Shown: piece by piece, positions 1-10,059 of the stretch
Position numbering within the stretch: the stretch's first letter is position 1
Layout of the letters: every line of letters starts with the position of its first letter
From: Sphingomonas sp. Leaf242
GTDB taxonomy: Bacteria; Pseudomonadota; Alphaproteobacteria; Sphingomonadales; Sphingomonadaceae
Direction of reading: 5' to 3'
Length of the DNA stretch: 64,000 nucleotides
Assembly (NCBI RefSeq): GCF_001422045.1
Contig: NZ_LMLW01000007.1
Span: 558,001-622,000, forward strand
Position numbers and translations under genes: made by a program
The notes under the pieces: model-generated
Told to the model about the DNA's origin: nothing
The model's input: only the letters and a program-made list of their open reading frames with translations
The model's database searches: none

Positions 1-991
1 TGGGCAGGACACGCAGCGCGCGTTCGCCAGCCTGCAATGGGATCTGCGGCGGCTGACCAACTGGGGGCAGGAAGTCACGTTCACGGCGTTCGCGCGCGGC
101 GACCTGTATAATACGAACGATACGCTGGCGACGACCAACCTCAGCTACCGCGGGCTCGAAGGGTTCAGCCAGCGCGCGATCGGCGCGGTCGCGGTCGATG
201 TGAAATGGCCGTTCATCGGGACGTTCCTCGGCGGTACGCAGCGCTTCACGCCGCGCATTCAGCTGGTCGCGGCGCCGAAGTTCGCGAACATCACGCTGCC
301 GAACGAGGATTCGCGCGCAGTCGATCTCGACGACACCAATCTGTTCTCGCTCAACCGGTTCGCCGGCTATGACCGCTTCGAGGATTCGTCGCGCGCGACC
401 TATGGCGGCGAATGGGCGTTCGATCTGCCGGGGATCAGCTTCACGACCAATGTCGGCCAGAGCTATCGGTTGAGCACGCGTCCGACGATCCTGCCCGATG
501 GCACCGGGCTCAGTGATCGCTTCTCCGATATCGTTGGTCGTACCGAGCTGCGGTTCCGGGACTTCGTCTCGATCGTCCATCGCTATCGGCTCGACAAGGA
601 CGGGTTCGCGATCCGCCGCAATGAGATCGACGCGACGATCGGATCGCGCGCGACCTATGTGCTGGTCGGCTACCTGAAGCTGAACCGCAACATCGACGCC
701 TCGATCGAGGATCTGCGCGATCGCGAGGAAATCCGTGCAGCCGGCCGCGTCCAGTTCGCGCGCTTCTGGTCGGCGTTCGGGTCGGCGGTGGTCGATCTCA
801 CGAACAAGTCGGAGGACCCGCTGTCGGCCAGCGACGGCTTCACGCCGATCCGCCACCGCGTCGGCTTCCAGTACGAGGACGACTGCCTCCGCCTTGGCGC
901 GACCTGGCGGCGGACCTACAATAACACGGGCGACGCGCGGAAGGGCAACAGCTACCTGTTGACGCTGGCCTTCACCAATCTCGGCCGCTAA
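1..991 (+). CDS. lptD: LPS-assembly protein LptD, C-terminal part (5' truncated by window)
   Basis: Open from the window edge (codon phase starts at base 2), giving 329 residues to a TAA stop. The sequence is a run of alternating amphipathic strands of the outer-membrane beta-barrel type and ends in an aromatic-rich strand (LLTLAFTNLGR). LptD inserts lipopolysaccharide into the outer leaflet together with LptE. The call rests on barrel character plus position: surA, pdxA and rsmA follow in the order known from lptD operons of many proteobacteria. The first ATG in the window (base 200) is internal to the barrel, not a start. The N-terminal jellyroll domain lies outside the window. Confidence 0.88.
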   Translation, partial: GQDTQRAFASLQWDLRRLTNWGQEVTFTAFARGDLYNTNDTLATTNLSYRGLEGFSQRAIGAVAVDVKWPFIGTFLGGTQRFTPRIQLVAAPKFANITLPNEDSRAVDLDDTNLFSLNRFAGYDRFEDSSRATYGGEWAFDLPGISFTTNVGQSYRLSTRPTILPDGTGLSDRFSDIVGRTELRFRDFVSIVHRYRLDKDGFAIRRNEIDATIGSRATYVLVGYLKLNRNIDASIEDLRDREEIRAAGRVQFARFWSAFGSAVVDLTNKSEDPLSASDGFTPIRHRVGFQYEDDCLRLGATWRRTYNNTGDARKGNSYLLTLAFTNLGR

Positions 992-1066
992 GCCCGCATT
1001 CAGCTACGATGAGGCAAGCCTTGCCGGATGCGCCGCCATGACGTGGCGACGCGGTCCGCTAGGCCG

Positions 1067-2578
1067 ATGATGGGATATCGACACTTGAAGCATGATGTTC
1101 GACTGGCGGCGCGTGGCGGCCGTATGATCGGGACCGTCGTCCTGGCGGCACTCGCCGCGAGCACGATCGCGCAGACTGCGCCGCGCCGGGCGGCGCCCAA
1201 GCCGGCTGCGTCGCGGGCTGCTCCATCGAAGGCTGCTGCTGCTCAGCCTGCTCCGTCCCAGCAGGCTCCATCTCAGCCGAATGCGGATCAGGCCAACTCG
1301 GGCCAGACGGTCCAGGACCAGAGCGTGCCGGACAATACCGGCCTTGATATCCCGACCAACCTCCAGATTTTCGGCAAGCTCGACCCCAACGTCCGCAAGC
1401 CGACCGCGGTCGTCAACGACACGGTGATCACCGGCACCGATGTCGACCAGCGGGTCGCGCTGGTGGCGATGGCGAACGAGGCGAAGCTGTCGCCCGAGGA
1501 TCGCGATCGGCTCAAGCTGCAGGTGCTCCGCCAGCTGATCGACGAGACGCTCGAGATCCAGGAGGCGAAGACCGCCGACGTCGTCATCACGCCCGCCGAG
1601 ATGACGCAGAGCTTCGCCGGCGTATCGAAGCGCTTCAACCGCACCCCCGAGGCGATGCGCGCCTATCTGCGCGAATCCGGATCGTCCGAACGGTCGCTCA
1701 AGCGGCAGATCGAGGGCGAACTCGCCTGGCAGCGCTATCTGCGCAAGCGCGTCGAGCCGTTCGTCAACGTCGGCGACGAGGAGGTGAAGTCGATCATCGA
1801 CCGTCTCCAGGCCGCGAAGGGCACCGACGAGTTCAACCTGAAGGAAATCTATCTCGCGGCGACGCCGGCGAACAGCCAGCAGGTCTATGCGAACGCCAAG
1901 CAGATCCTGCAGGAGATCCAGAAGGGCGCGCAGCCGTTCGAGTATTTCGCGCGGCAGTTCTCGGAAGCGTCGACGCGTGCGGTCGGCGGCGATCTCGGCT
2001 GGATCCGTGCGGCGACTCTGCCGGGTCCGCTGTCCGAAGCCGCGACCTCGATGCAGGTCGGTCAGGTCGCCGGACCGATCGAGGTGCCAGGCGGCTATTC
2101 GATCCTGTATCTCACCGACAAGCGCCAGGTGCTGACCGCCGACCCGCGCGATGCCAAGCTCAGCCTGAAGCAGCTGACGTTGCGGTTCCCGCCGAACACG
2201 ACGCAGGCGCAGGCGAGCACGCGTGCGCAGGCCTTTGCCAAGGCGACGCAGGACCTACGCGGTTGCGGCACCGTCGAGAAGGTCGCGGCCGGTATCGGCG
2301 CCGACGTGGTCGACAACGATACGGTCCGGATCCGCGACCTGCCGCCGCAGTTGCAGGAGATCATGCTGAAGCTCCAGGTCGGCCAGTCGACGCCGCCGTT
2401 CGGGTCTGCAGAACAGGGTGTGCGTGCGCTGGTATTGTGCGGCCGCGACGAAGCCGCCGGTGGATCGGTGCCGAATTCGGAGCAGATCCAGGGCCAGCTC
2501 GAACAGCAGCGCGTCAACCTGCGCGCGCAGCAGAAGCTGCGCGATCTGCGGCGCGATGCGATCGTCGACTATCGTTGA
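1067..2578 (+). CDS. surA: Periplasmic peptidyl-prolyl isomerase / chaperone SurA
   Basis: About 503 residues. A basic N-region and hydrophobic core (VVLAALAASTIA) form a signal peptide, followed by an Ala/Pro/Gln-rich linker of about 45 residues, a SurA N-terminal chaperone domain and one parvulin domain (GGDLGWI ... GPIEVPGGYSILYL) near residues 240-345. SurA escorts barrel proteins such as LptD to the outer membrane. It starts shortly after lptD. The start is uncertain: ATGs at 1028, 1067/1070 and 1124 are in frame; I prefer 1067 because it keeps a positively charged N-region before the signal core. A second C-terminal parvulin-like stretch looks degenerate. Confidence 0.88.
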   Translation: MMGYRHLKHDVRLAARGGRMIGTVVLAALAASTIAQTAPRRAAPKPAASRAAPSKAAAAQPAPSQQAPSQPNADQANSGQTVQDQSVPDNTGLDIPTNLQIFGKLDPNVRKPTAVVNDTVITGTDVDQRVALVAMANEAKLSPEDRDRLKLQVLRQLIDETLEIQEAKTADVVITPAEMTQSFAGVSKRFNRTPEAMRAYLRESGSSERSLKRQIEGELAWQRYLRKRVEPFVNVGDEEVKSIIDRLQAAKGTDEFNLKEIYLAATPANSQQVYANAKQILQEIQKGAQPFEYFARQFSEASTRAVGGDLGWIRAATLPGPLSEAATSMQVGQVAGPIEVPGGYSILYLTDKRQVLTADPRDAKLSLKQLTLRFPPNTTQAQASTRAQAFAKATQDLRGCGTVEKVAAGIGADVVDNDTVRIRDLPPQLQEIMLKLQVGQSTPPFGSAEQGVRALVLCGRDEAAGGSVPNSEQIQGQLEQQRVNLRAQQKLRDLRRDAIVDYR

Positions 2579-2585
2579 GCGCGAC

Positions 2586-3593
2586 ATGACCGCCACGCCG
2601 CCAATCGCGATCTCGATGGGCGATCCTGCCGGTATCGGGCCGGAGATCATCGCCAAGGCGTGGGACGCGCGGGTCACGCATCACCTGCCGCCGTTCGTCG
2701 CGGTCGGCGATGCGCGCGCGATCGAGCGGGTCTGGGCGGGGCCGATCGCGCGCGTTGCCGATCTGGCCGAGGCGGTCGCGGCGTTTCCCTCCACCCTGCC
2801 GGTGTTGTCGATCGGCGATGGCGGCGCGATCGTCCCGGGACAGCCCGATGCGGGCGGTGCGCGCTCTGCGTTGCATGCGCTGGAACTGGCGGTCGGACTG
2901 GTTCGGAACGGCGCAGCGCGCGCGCTGGTGACCGGGCCGGTGTCGAAGGCGCAGCTCTATGCGATCGGCTTCACGCATCCGGGACAGACCGAATTCGTCG
3001 CCGAGCGCTCCGGTGTCGCCGCCGATAACGCGGTGATGATGCTGGCCGGGCCGTCGCTGAAGGTGGTGCCGATCACCACGCATATCCCGCTGAACGCGGT
3101 CTCGGGGGCGCTGTCGATCGAGTTGATCGTTGCGAAGTCGCGCGTGACCGCCCGCGGTCTGCTCAGGAATTTCGGGATCGAGAACCCGCGGCTCGCCTTT
3201 GCCGGGCTCAATCCGCATGCCGGCGAACAGGGCGCACTTGGCCGCGAGGAGATCGAGATCATCGCCCCGGCGATCGCGATCCTGCGCGACGAAGGTATCG
3301 ATGCGACCGGGCCGTTCGCGGCGGACACGATGTTCCATCCAAGGGCGCGGGCGACCTATGACGTCGTCATGTGCTGCTATCACGATCAGGCGCTGGTGCC
3401 GTTGAAGACGATCCATTTCGACGAGGGCGTGAACATGACGCTGGGCCTGCCGATCGTGCGGACCTCGCCCGATCACGGCACCGCGTTCGCGATCGCCGGC
3501 AAGAATATAGCCGAGCCGGGTGCGATGATCGCGGCAATCGCGATGGCGGGTGAAGCGGCGGACCGGCGCGCTCAGACCGCTGCCCAGTCGTGA
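2586..3593 (+). CDS. pdxA: 4-hydroxythreonine-4-phosphate dehydrogenase PdxA
   Basis: 335 residues, the usual PdxA length. It opens with [13 protein letters not shown], the family N-terminal signature, and carries VTGPVSKA, a TITTHIPL-like segment (PITTHIPL), GLNPHAGE and the metal-site stretch [10 protein letters not shown] followed by GTAFAIAGK. The enzyme oxidises 4-phosphohydroxy-L-threonine in DXP-dependent pyridoxal phosphate synthesis in the cytoplasm. ATG at 2586 lies 7 bp after the surA stop; a longer in-frame reading from 2418 only overlaps surA and adds no family sequence. It overlaps rsmA by 4 bp, indicating translational coupling. Confidence 0.96.
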   Translation: MTATPPIAISMGDPAGIGPEIIAKAWDARVTHHLPPFVAVGDARAIERVWAGPIARVADLAEAVAAFPSTLPVLSIGDGGAIVPGQPDAGGARSALHALELAVGLVRNGAARALVTGPVSKAQLYAIGFTHPGQTEFVAERSGVAADNAVMMLAGPSLKVVPITTHIPLNAVSGALSIELIVAKSRVTARGLLRNFGIENPRLAFAGLNPHAGEQGALGREEIEIIAPAIAILRDEGIDATGPFAADTMFHPRARATYDVVMCCYHDQALVPLKTIHFDEGVNMTLGLPIVRTSPDHGTAFAIAGKNIAEPGAMIAAIAMAGEAADRRAQTAAQS

Positions 3594-4435
3594 GCGAGGC
3601 TGCATTGACGGAGCTTCCCCCGCTGCGCGAGGTGATCGCGCGATATGGGCTGAACGCGAGCAAGGCGCTTGGGCAGAACTTTCTGTTCGACGGGCAGTTG
3701 CTCAAGCGGATCGCAGCGGTGCCGGGCGATCTTCAGGATGACGAGGTGCTCGAAGTGGGGCCCGGCCCGGGCGGCCTGACGCGCGCATTGCTCGCGGCGG
3801 GTGCGCGGGTGACTGCGATCGAGCGCGACCGGCGGTGCATTCCTGCGCTGACGGAGCTTGGCGAGGCGTATCCGGGGCGGCTGCGGGTCATCGAGGGCGA
3901 CGCGATGGAGGTCGACGCGCCGGCGCTGTTCGAGGGCAAGCCGCATATCGTGTCGAACCTGCCGTACAACATCGGCACGGCGTTGCTGGTCGGGTGGCTG
4001 TCGACGTCCTGGCTGCCGTGGTGGCAATCGTGCACGCTAATGTTCCAGAAGGAAGTCGCCGAGCGGATCGTCGCGAAGACCAACGACGATCATTACGGAC
4101 GGCTTGCGGTGCTGGCGCAGTGGCGCTCGACCGCGCGGATCGCGATGCCGGTGCACCGATCGGCGTTCACGCCGCCGCCGAAGGTGATGTCGGCGGTGGT
4201 GCATCTCACGCCGGTCAAAGCGCCCGAGGGCGTGAACTTCGCGGTGCTGGAGCGACTGACGGGCGCGGCGTTCGGGCAGCGGCGCAAGATGTTGCGACAA
4301 AGTTTGAAGGGCGTGCCGGGGGCGCTTGATGGACTGGAGCGGATCGGAGTGGAGGCTACGCGGCGGGCGGAGACGCTGTCCGTTGCGGATTTCGTGGCGT
4401 TGGCGAAAGCCGTCGGCTCACCGGTACGCACCTAA
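3590..4435 (+). CDS. rsmA: 16S rRNA dimethyladenosine transferase RsmA (KsgA)
   Basis: 281 residues with GTG start in a GTGA overlap with the pdxA stop. Motifs: LGQNFLFD, the SAM-binding [20 protein letters not shown], and the catalytic NLPYN motif, then a C-terminal helical domain with [12 protein letters not shown]. It dimethylates two adjacent adenines in the 3' loop of 16S rRNA (E. coli A1518/A1519), a late step in 30S maturation. It closes the lptD-surA-pdxA-rsmA operon; an inverted repeat element follows at 4467. Confidence 0.96.
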   Translation: MSEAALTELPPLREVIARYGLNASKALGQNFLFDGQLLKRIAAVPGDLQDDEVLEVGPGPGGLTRALLAAGARVTAIERDRRCIPALTELGEAYPGRLRVIEGDAMEVDAPALFEGKPHIVSNLPYNIGTALLVGWLSTSWLPWWQSCTLMFQKEVAERIVAKTNDDHYGRLAVLAQWRSTARIAMPVHRSAFTPPPKVMSAVVHLTPVKAPEGVNFAVLERLTGAAFGQRRKMLRQSLKGVPGALDGLERIGVEATRRAETLSVADFVALAKAVGSPVRT

Positions 4436-4466
4436 GCGGACTGCATTCGACGTAGGACCATGGTGC

Positions 4467-4572
4467 ACCACCCCGGCGTAGGCCGGGGCCCAATTGGAGA
4501 GGTGGCAGTAACCTCGCGCCGTCCGCACTTAGCACCGTTCCCCAATTGGACCCCGGCCTTCGCCGGGGTGGT
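4467..4572. repeat. Paired inverted palindromic element, family A copy 1 (REPIN-like)
   Basis: Two 31-bp arms (4467-4497 and 4542-4572) are inverted copies with two mismatches. Each arm contains its own smaller palindrome (CCCCGGC..GCCGGGG type). The 44-bp spacer is related to the spacer of the copy at 43301-43404. It lies between the convergent rsmA and TPR genes and could act as a bidirectional transcription barrier. Confidence 0.85.
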
Positions 4573-4598
4573 GAAATGGCGATGTATCCGCTGGTATC

Positions 4599-5102
4599 TC
4601 AGTCCTTGGCGGCTACCGGTGTCTTCTCGATCTGCGCGGTCGCAATCGGCGGCCCCTTGGCGATCACTGCCGCGAGTTGCGTCGCTTCGGGGCAGACACC
4701 CTTGCAAAGCGTGCGGATCTTCACGAGATTGTCCTTCGCGCGGACAACGGCGCCCTTGGCGACCAGAGCCTCGCCCTGCCCCTTCAACGCCGCGACGTCG
4801 TTCGGCTCCAGCAACAAGGCCTCGCGGTACAGGCGGATCGCCTTGCCTGGCAGGTCACGCGTTTCCGCGACGCGTGCCAGCAGGAGGAACGCGGCTCGGT
4901 TGCGCGGATCGACCGCGACCGACGTTTCGAGCACATCCGTCGCGCCGTCGAGGTTGCCCGCCGTCATCAACGAACGGCCCTGCGCCAACAATTGCATCGA
5001 GCGCGCGTCGATCTGGGCGTCGGGACGCTGCCCGCTGAGCGAAGTCGACACGCATACGACGGTCAGCGCAGCGGCAAGGGCAACGGACGAAAAACGCATC
5101 AT
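4599..5102 (-). CDS. Periplasmic tetratricopeptide-repeat protein
   Basis: 167 residues. The start MMRFSSVALAAALTVV has a signal-peptide shape and a GGAG Shine-Dalgarno 7 bases upstream; longer in-frame readings run back into the neighbouring methyltransferase in another frame. Two or three TPR-like helices follow (LAQGRSLMTAGNLDGATDVL, AIRLYREALLLEPNDVAAL). Such proteins scaffold protein interactions; the partner is not evident. It lies 53 bp downstream of the rsmB-like gene and may be co-transcribed. Confidence 0.75.
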   Translation of the reverse strand: MMRFSSVALAAALTVVCVSTSLSGQRPDAQIDARSMQLLAQGRSLMTAGNLDGATDVLETSVAVDPRNRAAFLLLARVAETRDLPGKAIRLYREALLLEPNDVAALKGQGEALVAKGAVVRAKDNLVKIRTLCKGVCPEATQLAAVIAKGPPIATAQIEKTPVAAKD

Positions 5103-5155
5103 CGTCTCCAGGCGGGATACAGGTTTGGCCGTGAGTTGAGCCATAGGTCGGCTGG

Positions 5156-6343
5156 CTAGCACGCAGCCCGGAGGCGCGCGACAAAAAAGCCGTCGGTGCC
5201 GTCGCGGCCGGGTTCGAGGCGGACGCCGTGGCCGTGCTTCGCGCCGGCGGGGAGCGACAGGGGCTCGGTCGTCCAGCCGGGGTGCGCGTTCAGGAACCAG
5301 CTGACCTGGTCGGTGCCCTCGGCGTCGAGCAGCGAGCAGACGATATAGACGAGCGCACCGCCGGGCTTGACCAGCGTGGCGGCGACGGAGAGCACCTGCT
5401 GCTGCGTCGATTGCAGCCGTGAGACGCGGTCGGGGGTGAGCCGCCAGCGGGCCTCGGGATTGCGCCGCCAGGTGCCGGTGCCCGAACACGGCGCGTCGAC
5501 CAGCACGCCGTCGGCGCGACCGGCCCATTCGCTGAGCACTTCGATCTCACGCGTCGGGTTGAGCAGGCGGCTTTCGACGATCGTCGCGCCGGCGCGGGTT
5601 GCGCGCGGGGCGAGGCGCGAGAGGCGGTTGCGGTCGGTGTCGCAGGCGAGGATCACGCCTTCGTTCTTCATCGTTGCGGCCAACGCGAGCGTCTTGCCGC
5701 CGGCGCCGGCGCAGAGATCGACGATCCGTTCGCCGGGCTTTGCCTGCATCGCGAGGCCGACAAGCTGACTGCCTTCGTCCTGCACTTCGAGCGCGCCTTC
5801 GTTGAAGAGCGGGAGCGCTTCGACGTTGGTGCCGGTGGGGAGGCGGATGCCGTCGGGGGCATGCGGAGTGGCTTCGGTGTCGGGAAGTGCTGCTAGGACG
5901 GTCGCGCGGTCGGCGATCAGCGTGTTGACGCGGAGATCGAGCGTGGCGCGGCCGGCTAGGTCTGTAAGGGCGGCGCCGTCGAGGCCTGAAGCGCGGAGGG
6001 CCTTGCTCAGCCACTGCGGCGCGACGCCGGCGCGAGCGCGCGGTTCATCCTTGGTTATCGGCGCGGGCGCGTGGGTGGAGCCGTCGAAGGTTGCCGCGAC
6101 TTCCGGATCGGCGTCGGCGACGAGGAGCATCGCGGTGCGACCGTTTTCGGGGCGGTCTCCGGCCTTGCGGATCGCGGCGTAGACGAGTTCGCGGACGGCG
6201 CGGCGGTCCTTCGAGCCGGCGTAGCGGCGGGTGGCGAAATAGCGGGCGATCAGCGTGTCTGCGGCGGCGCCGGACTCGCGGGCGGCGGCGATGATCTGGT
6301 CAAGGAGCTCGATCGCGGCTTGGGTGCGTGCGGGAGGAGTCAC
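5156..6343 (-). CDS. RsmB/NOP2-family 16S rRNA (cytosine-5)-methyltransferase
   Basis: 395 residues. A helical N-terminal part precedes a Rossmann SAM domain: LRVNTL, VDLCAGAGGKTLALAA (SAM site), DAPCSGTGTWRRNPE (catalytic cysteine) and YIVCSLLDAEG (second conserved cysteine), as in NOL1/NOP2/Sun enzymes. It methylates C5 of a ribosomal RNA cytosine. I chose GTG at 6343, with GGGAG 7 bases upstream; the frame stays open to 6547 but those extra 68 residues are encoded by palindromic repeat DNA. The exact target base cannot be assigned from sequence. Confidence 0.9.
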   Translation of the reverse strand: MTPPARTQAAIELLDQIIAAARESGAAADTLIARYFATRRYAGSKDRRAVRELVYAAIRKAGDRPENGRTAMLLVADADPEVAATFDGSTHAPAPITKDEPRARAGVAPQWLSKALRASGLDGAALTDLAGRATLDLRVNTLIADRATVLAALPDTEATPHAPDGIRLPTGTNVEALPLFNEGALEVQDEGSQLVGLAMQAKPGERIVDLCAGAGGKTLALAATMKNEGVILACDTDRNRLSRLAPRATRAGATIVESRLLNPTREIEVLSEWAGRADGVLVDAPCSGTGTWRRNPEARWRLTPDRVSRLQSTQQQVLSVAATLVKPGGALVYIVCSLLDAEGTDQVSWFLNAHPGWTTEPLSLPAGAKHGHGVRLEPGRDGTDGFFVARLRAAC

Positions 6344-6401
6344 TTGTTGGCTCCCGACTTCGCGTGGGTTCGGGGGGAGGCTTGGTAGGGAGTGTTCGTC
6401 A

Positions 6402-6440
6402 TCATCCCCTCCCCTAGCCCCTCCCGAGGGCGGGAGGGGA
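6402..6440. repeat. C-tract/G-tract hairpin, family E fragment
   Basis: CCCCTCCC...CCCTCCCGAGGGCGGGAGGG can fold into a very stable hairpin. The composition resembles the elements at 9929-10056 and 16178-16272, so I read it as a partial copy of that family. Confidence 0.5.
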
Positions 6441-6490
6441 ATAATTTCAGGGCTCTGGTTCGGATCGTAGTGGCCGCTATCCTTCCCCCC

Positions 6491-6594
6491 GTCATCCCGG
6501 CGAACGCCGGGACCCATGGACACGGTGGATCCGGCGATAGCGTTCAACCATCACCCGATCCGCAACCATGGGTCCCGGCGTTCGCCGGGATGAC
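6491..6594. repeat. Perfect 29-bp inverted repeat pair, family B (REPIN-like)
   Basis: Arms 6491-6519 and 6566-6594 are exact reverse complements, each starting or ending with GTCATCCCGGCG/CGCCGGGATGAC, with a 46-bp spacer. Each arm has an internal palindrome around GGCGAACGCC. Confidence 0.9.
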
Positions 6595-6680
6595 GGAGGG
6601 GGCGGCGGGACGACGGATGGCGGCGGCGGTCTGTGAGTTAGCCTGCGGTCTGTCGAGGATCGCCACGGCACATATCGTCC

Positions 6681-6774
6681 GTCATCCCCGCGCGGGCGGG
6701 CATCCATATTCTCGAACGGTTGCGATCTTAGCGCAACGTTAGCCAGTATGGATTCCCGCCTGCGCGGGAATGAC
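6681..6774. repeat. Diverged inverted repeat pair, family C (REPIN-like)
   Basis: Arms of about 30 bp (6681-6710 and 6745-6774) are inverted copies with about four mismatches. They start with GTCATCCCCGCG and end with CGCGGGAATGAC. The organisation matches family B but the core differs. Confidence 0.8.
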
Positions 6775-6818
6775 GGGGAGCGTGGGAGCGAGCCGCGACC
6801 CGCTCCCATCCCTCAAAG

Positions 6819-6918
6819 AGAGGGGGTGGGGGTGGGTTGGCTCGTTTTAGCCACTGGCAGACGAGCTTGGGGAAACCGACCCACCCCCGGCCCCTCCCCT
6901 TCAGGGAGCGGAGAAGTT
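6819..6918. repeat. Inverted G/C-tract element, family E
   Basis: GGGGGTGGG...GGCTCGT on the left pairs with ACGAGC...CCCACCCCC on the right, around a TTTTAGCCACTGGC centre. It lies directly 3' of guaB (minus strand) and may work as a transcription terminator. Confidence 0.6.
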
Positions 6919-6925
6919 CCCGCCC

Positions 6926-8443
<1,518 letters not shown>

Positions 8444-8503
8444 CTAGGCCCCACCTTCGCGGACGTGCTATAGCGGTGCGATACACGGATGGGGGATTGT
8501 TCG

Positions 8504-9490
8504 ATGGGCCTGATCGTTGCCGCGCTCCTGCTGGCGCTGGTGCTGCTGTACCTCTTCACCAGCATCAAGATCGTCCATCAAGGCTATCAATACACGATCG
8601 AGCATTTCGGGCGCTTCACCACGGTCGCGCGGCCGGGCTTCAATTTCTATCCGGCGTTTTTCTACCGTGTCGGGCGGAAGGTGAACATGATGGAGCAGGT
8701 GATCGACATCCCCGGCCAGGAGATCATCACCAAGGACAATGCGATGATCTCGACCGACGGGGTCGTGTTCTTCCAGGTGCTGGACTCGGCCAAGGCGGCG
8801 TACGAGGTGTCGGACCTGTACCAGGCGCTGTTGCAGCTCACGACGACCAATTTGCGGACGGTGATGGGGTCGATGGACCTCGACGAGACGCTGTCGAAGC
8901 GTGATGAGATCAACGCGCGGCTGTTGAACGTGGTGGATCACGCGACGACGCCGTGGGGCGTGAAGATCACGCGCGTTGAGATCAAGGACATTCGCCCGCC
9001 GGCGGATATCGTCAACGCGATGGGGCGGCAGATGAAGGCCGAGCGCGAGAAGCGGGCCAACATTCTGGATGCGGAGGGTTCGCGGGCTTCGGAAATCCTG
9101 CGCGCCGAGGGGCAGAAGCAGGCGCGAATCCTCGAGTCCGAGGGGCGCAAGGAGTCGGCGTTCCGTGATGCCGAGGCGCGTGAGCGGGCGGCGGTTGCGG
9201 AGGCTTCGGCGACGCGTGCGGTGTCGCAGGCGATCGAGGAGGGTGGCGCGCAGGCGATCAACTACTTCATCGCGCAGAAATACGTCGAGGCGATTGGCAA
9301 GTTCGCCACCTCGCCAAATGCGAAGACGATCCTGTTTCCGGTCGAGGCTACGCAGCTGATGGGGACGCTTGGGGGGATTGGCGAGCTGGCTAAGGATGCG
9401 CTGCGCGATGCCGTTGCGTCGCCGGCGGCCAAGCCTGCGGCTCGTGGGCCGTTCGAGCTGTCCAAGTCGACTGAGGTTCCGAAAAGCTGA
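8504..9490 (+). CDS. SPFH/band-7 membrane protein (stomatin/QmcA-like)
   Basis: 328 residues with one N-terminal membrane segment (LIVAALLLALVLLYLF), a band-7 domain (IVHQGYQYTIEHFGRF ... DIPGQEIITKDN ... ITRVEIKDI) and a long Ala/Glu-rich coiled coil (KAEREKRANILDAEG to about residue 245). Such proteins oligomerise in membrane microdomains and control membrane proteases or partners. ATG 8504 follows a GGGGGA ribosome site; ATG 8489 is a possible alternative. The next gene is its usual partner NfeD, overlapping by one base. Confidence 0.9.
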   Translation: MGLIVAALLLALVLLYLFTSIKIVHQGYQYTIEHFGRFTTVARPGFNFYPAFFYRVGRKVNMMEQVIDIPGQEIITKDNAMISTDGVVFFQVLDSAKAAYEVSDLYQALLQLTTTNLRTVMGSMDLDETLSKRDEINARLLNVVDHATTPWGVKITRVEIKDIRPPADIVNAMGRQMKAEREKRANILDAEGSRASEILRAEGQKQARILESEGRKESAFRDAEARERAAVAEASATRAVSQAIEEGGAQAINYFIAQKYVEAIGKFATSPNAKTILFPVEATQLMGTLGGIGELAKDALRDAVASPAAKPAARGPFELSKSTEVPKS

Positions 9491-9927
9491 TGGACGTGAT
9501 CGGGGCGGCTGGTGCTTGGTTGATCGCGGCGCTCGTGCTGGGGATTGCCGAACTGGCGGTGCCGGGGGTGTTCCTGGTGTTCCTCGCGATTGCAGCAGCG
9601 GTGACGGGCGTGGCGGTGTTCGTGTTGCCGGATTTGCCGGTGGCGGCGCAACTGGCTGCCTTTGGCGTTTGGAGCGCGGTGACGGTGCTGATCGGGAAGC
9701 GCTGGTACCGGGATTACCCGGTCGAGGGTGGGGATCCGATGTTGAACGATCGCTCTGCGCGGCTGGTGGGTCAGGTTGTCGTTGTCGAGACTGCGCTGTT
9801 TGGCGGGCGTGGCCGGGTTCTGGTGGGCGACGGGAGCTGGCCGGCGCGGGGTGCGGATGCCGCGGTTGGAACGCGCCTTCGGGTAACGGCGGTTGTCGAT
9901 GGCGAAGTCGTAGTGGAGGCGCTCTAA
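9490..9927 (+). CDS. NfeD family protein (short type)
   Basis: 145 residues. Two or three hydrophobic segments (WLIAALVLGIAELAVPGVFL; FLAIAAAVTGVAVFVL; LAAFGVWSAVTVLI) precede a small OB-fold domain (LVGQVVVVETALFGGRGRVLVG). Short NfeD proteins pair with stomatin-like SPFH proteins; the TGATG overlap with the SPFH gene fits this. It lacks the protease domain of long NfeD proteins. Confidence 0.9.
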   Translation: MDVIGAAGAWLIAALVLGIAELAVPGVFLVFLAIAAAVTGVAVFVLPDLPVAAQLAAFGVWSAVTVLIGKRWYRDYPVEGGDPMLNDRSARLVGQVVVVETALFGGRGRVLVGDGSWPARGADAAVGTRLRVTAVVDGEVVVEAL

Positions 9928-9928
9928 A

Positions 9929-10056
9929 CCCTCTCCCTTCAGGGGAGAGGGAAGCCGCGTAGCGGCGCGGGTGAGGGCACGCCAAGCAGGACCGTGCCCT
10001 CACCTTCCCACCCGACTTCGTCGTGTGGGCCCCTTCCTCTCCCCGAGGGGAGAGGA
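9929..10056. repeat. Inverted repeat element, family E, between convergent nfeD and pckA
   Basis: CCTCTCCCTTCAGGGGAGAGG at the left is a hairpin, mirrored by CCTCTCCCC..GGGGAGAGG at the right; an inner inverted pair (GTGAGGGCACG / CGTGCCCTCAC) lies between. The right hairpin is followed on the plus strand by GTTTTA. It probably also terminates nfeD transcription. Confidence 0.75.
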
Positions 10057-10059
10057 GTT

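Larger units (their letters stand above)
6344..6925. other. Intergenic region built of palindromic repeats
   Basis: This 582-bp gap between rsmB-like and guaB (both minus) contains no credible gene. It holds a GC hairpin at 6402-6440, a perfect 29-bp inverted pair (6491-6594), a diverged inverted pair (6681-6774) and a G/C-tract inverted element (6819-6918). Open frames crossing it are repeat artefacts. Confidence 0.8.

Noticed and set aside
2418..2585. Longer PdxA start at 2418
   Set aside because: The extra residues overlap surA and lack PdxA similarity; ATG 2586 precedes the conserved N-terminus.
4460..5159. Plus-strand frames of 160-197 residues opposite the TPR gene
   Set aside because: Shadows of the TPR gene beginning in the repeat element; composition is Arg-rich.
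5103..5528. N-terminal extension of the TPR protein back to 5528
   Set aside because: It runs antisense-shifted inside the methyltransferase gene and is Arg-rich shadow sequence; the signal peptide and GGAG site point to 5102.
6344..6547. Extra 68 residues on the RsmB-like protein
   Set aside because: They are encoded by palindromic repeat DNA, and GTG 6343 has a good ribosome site.
6402..6918. CRISPR array
   Set aside because: Repeats are inverted pairs of different families, not direct repeats with regular unique spacers.
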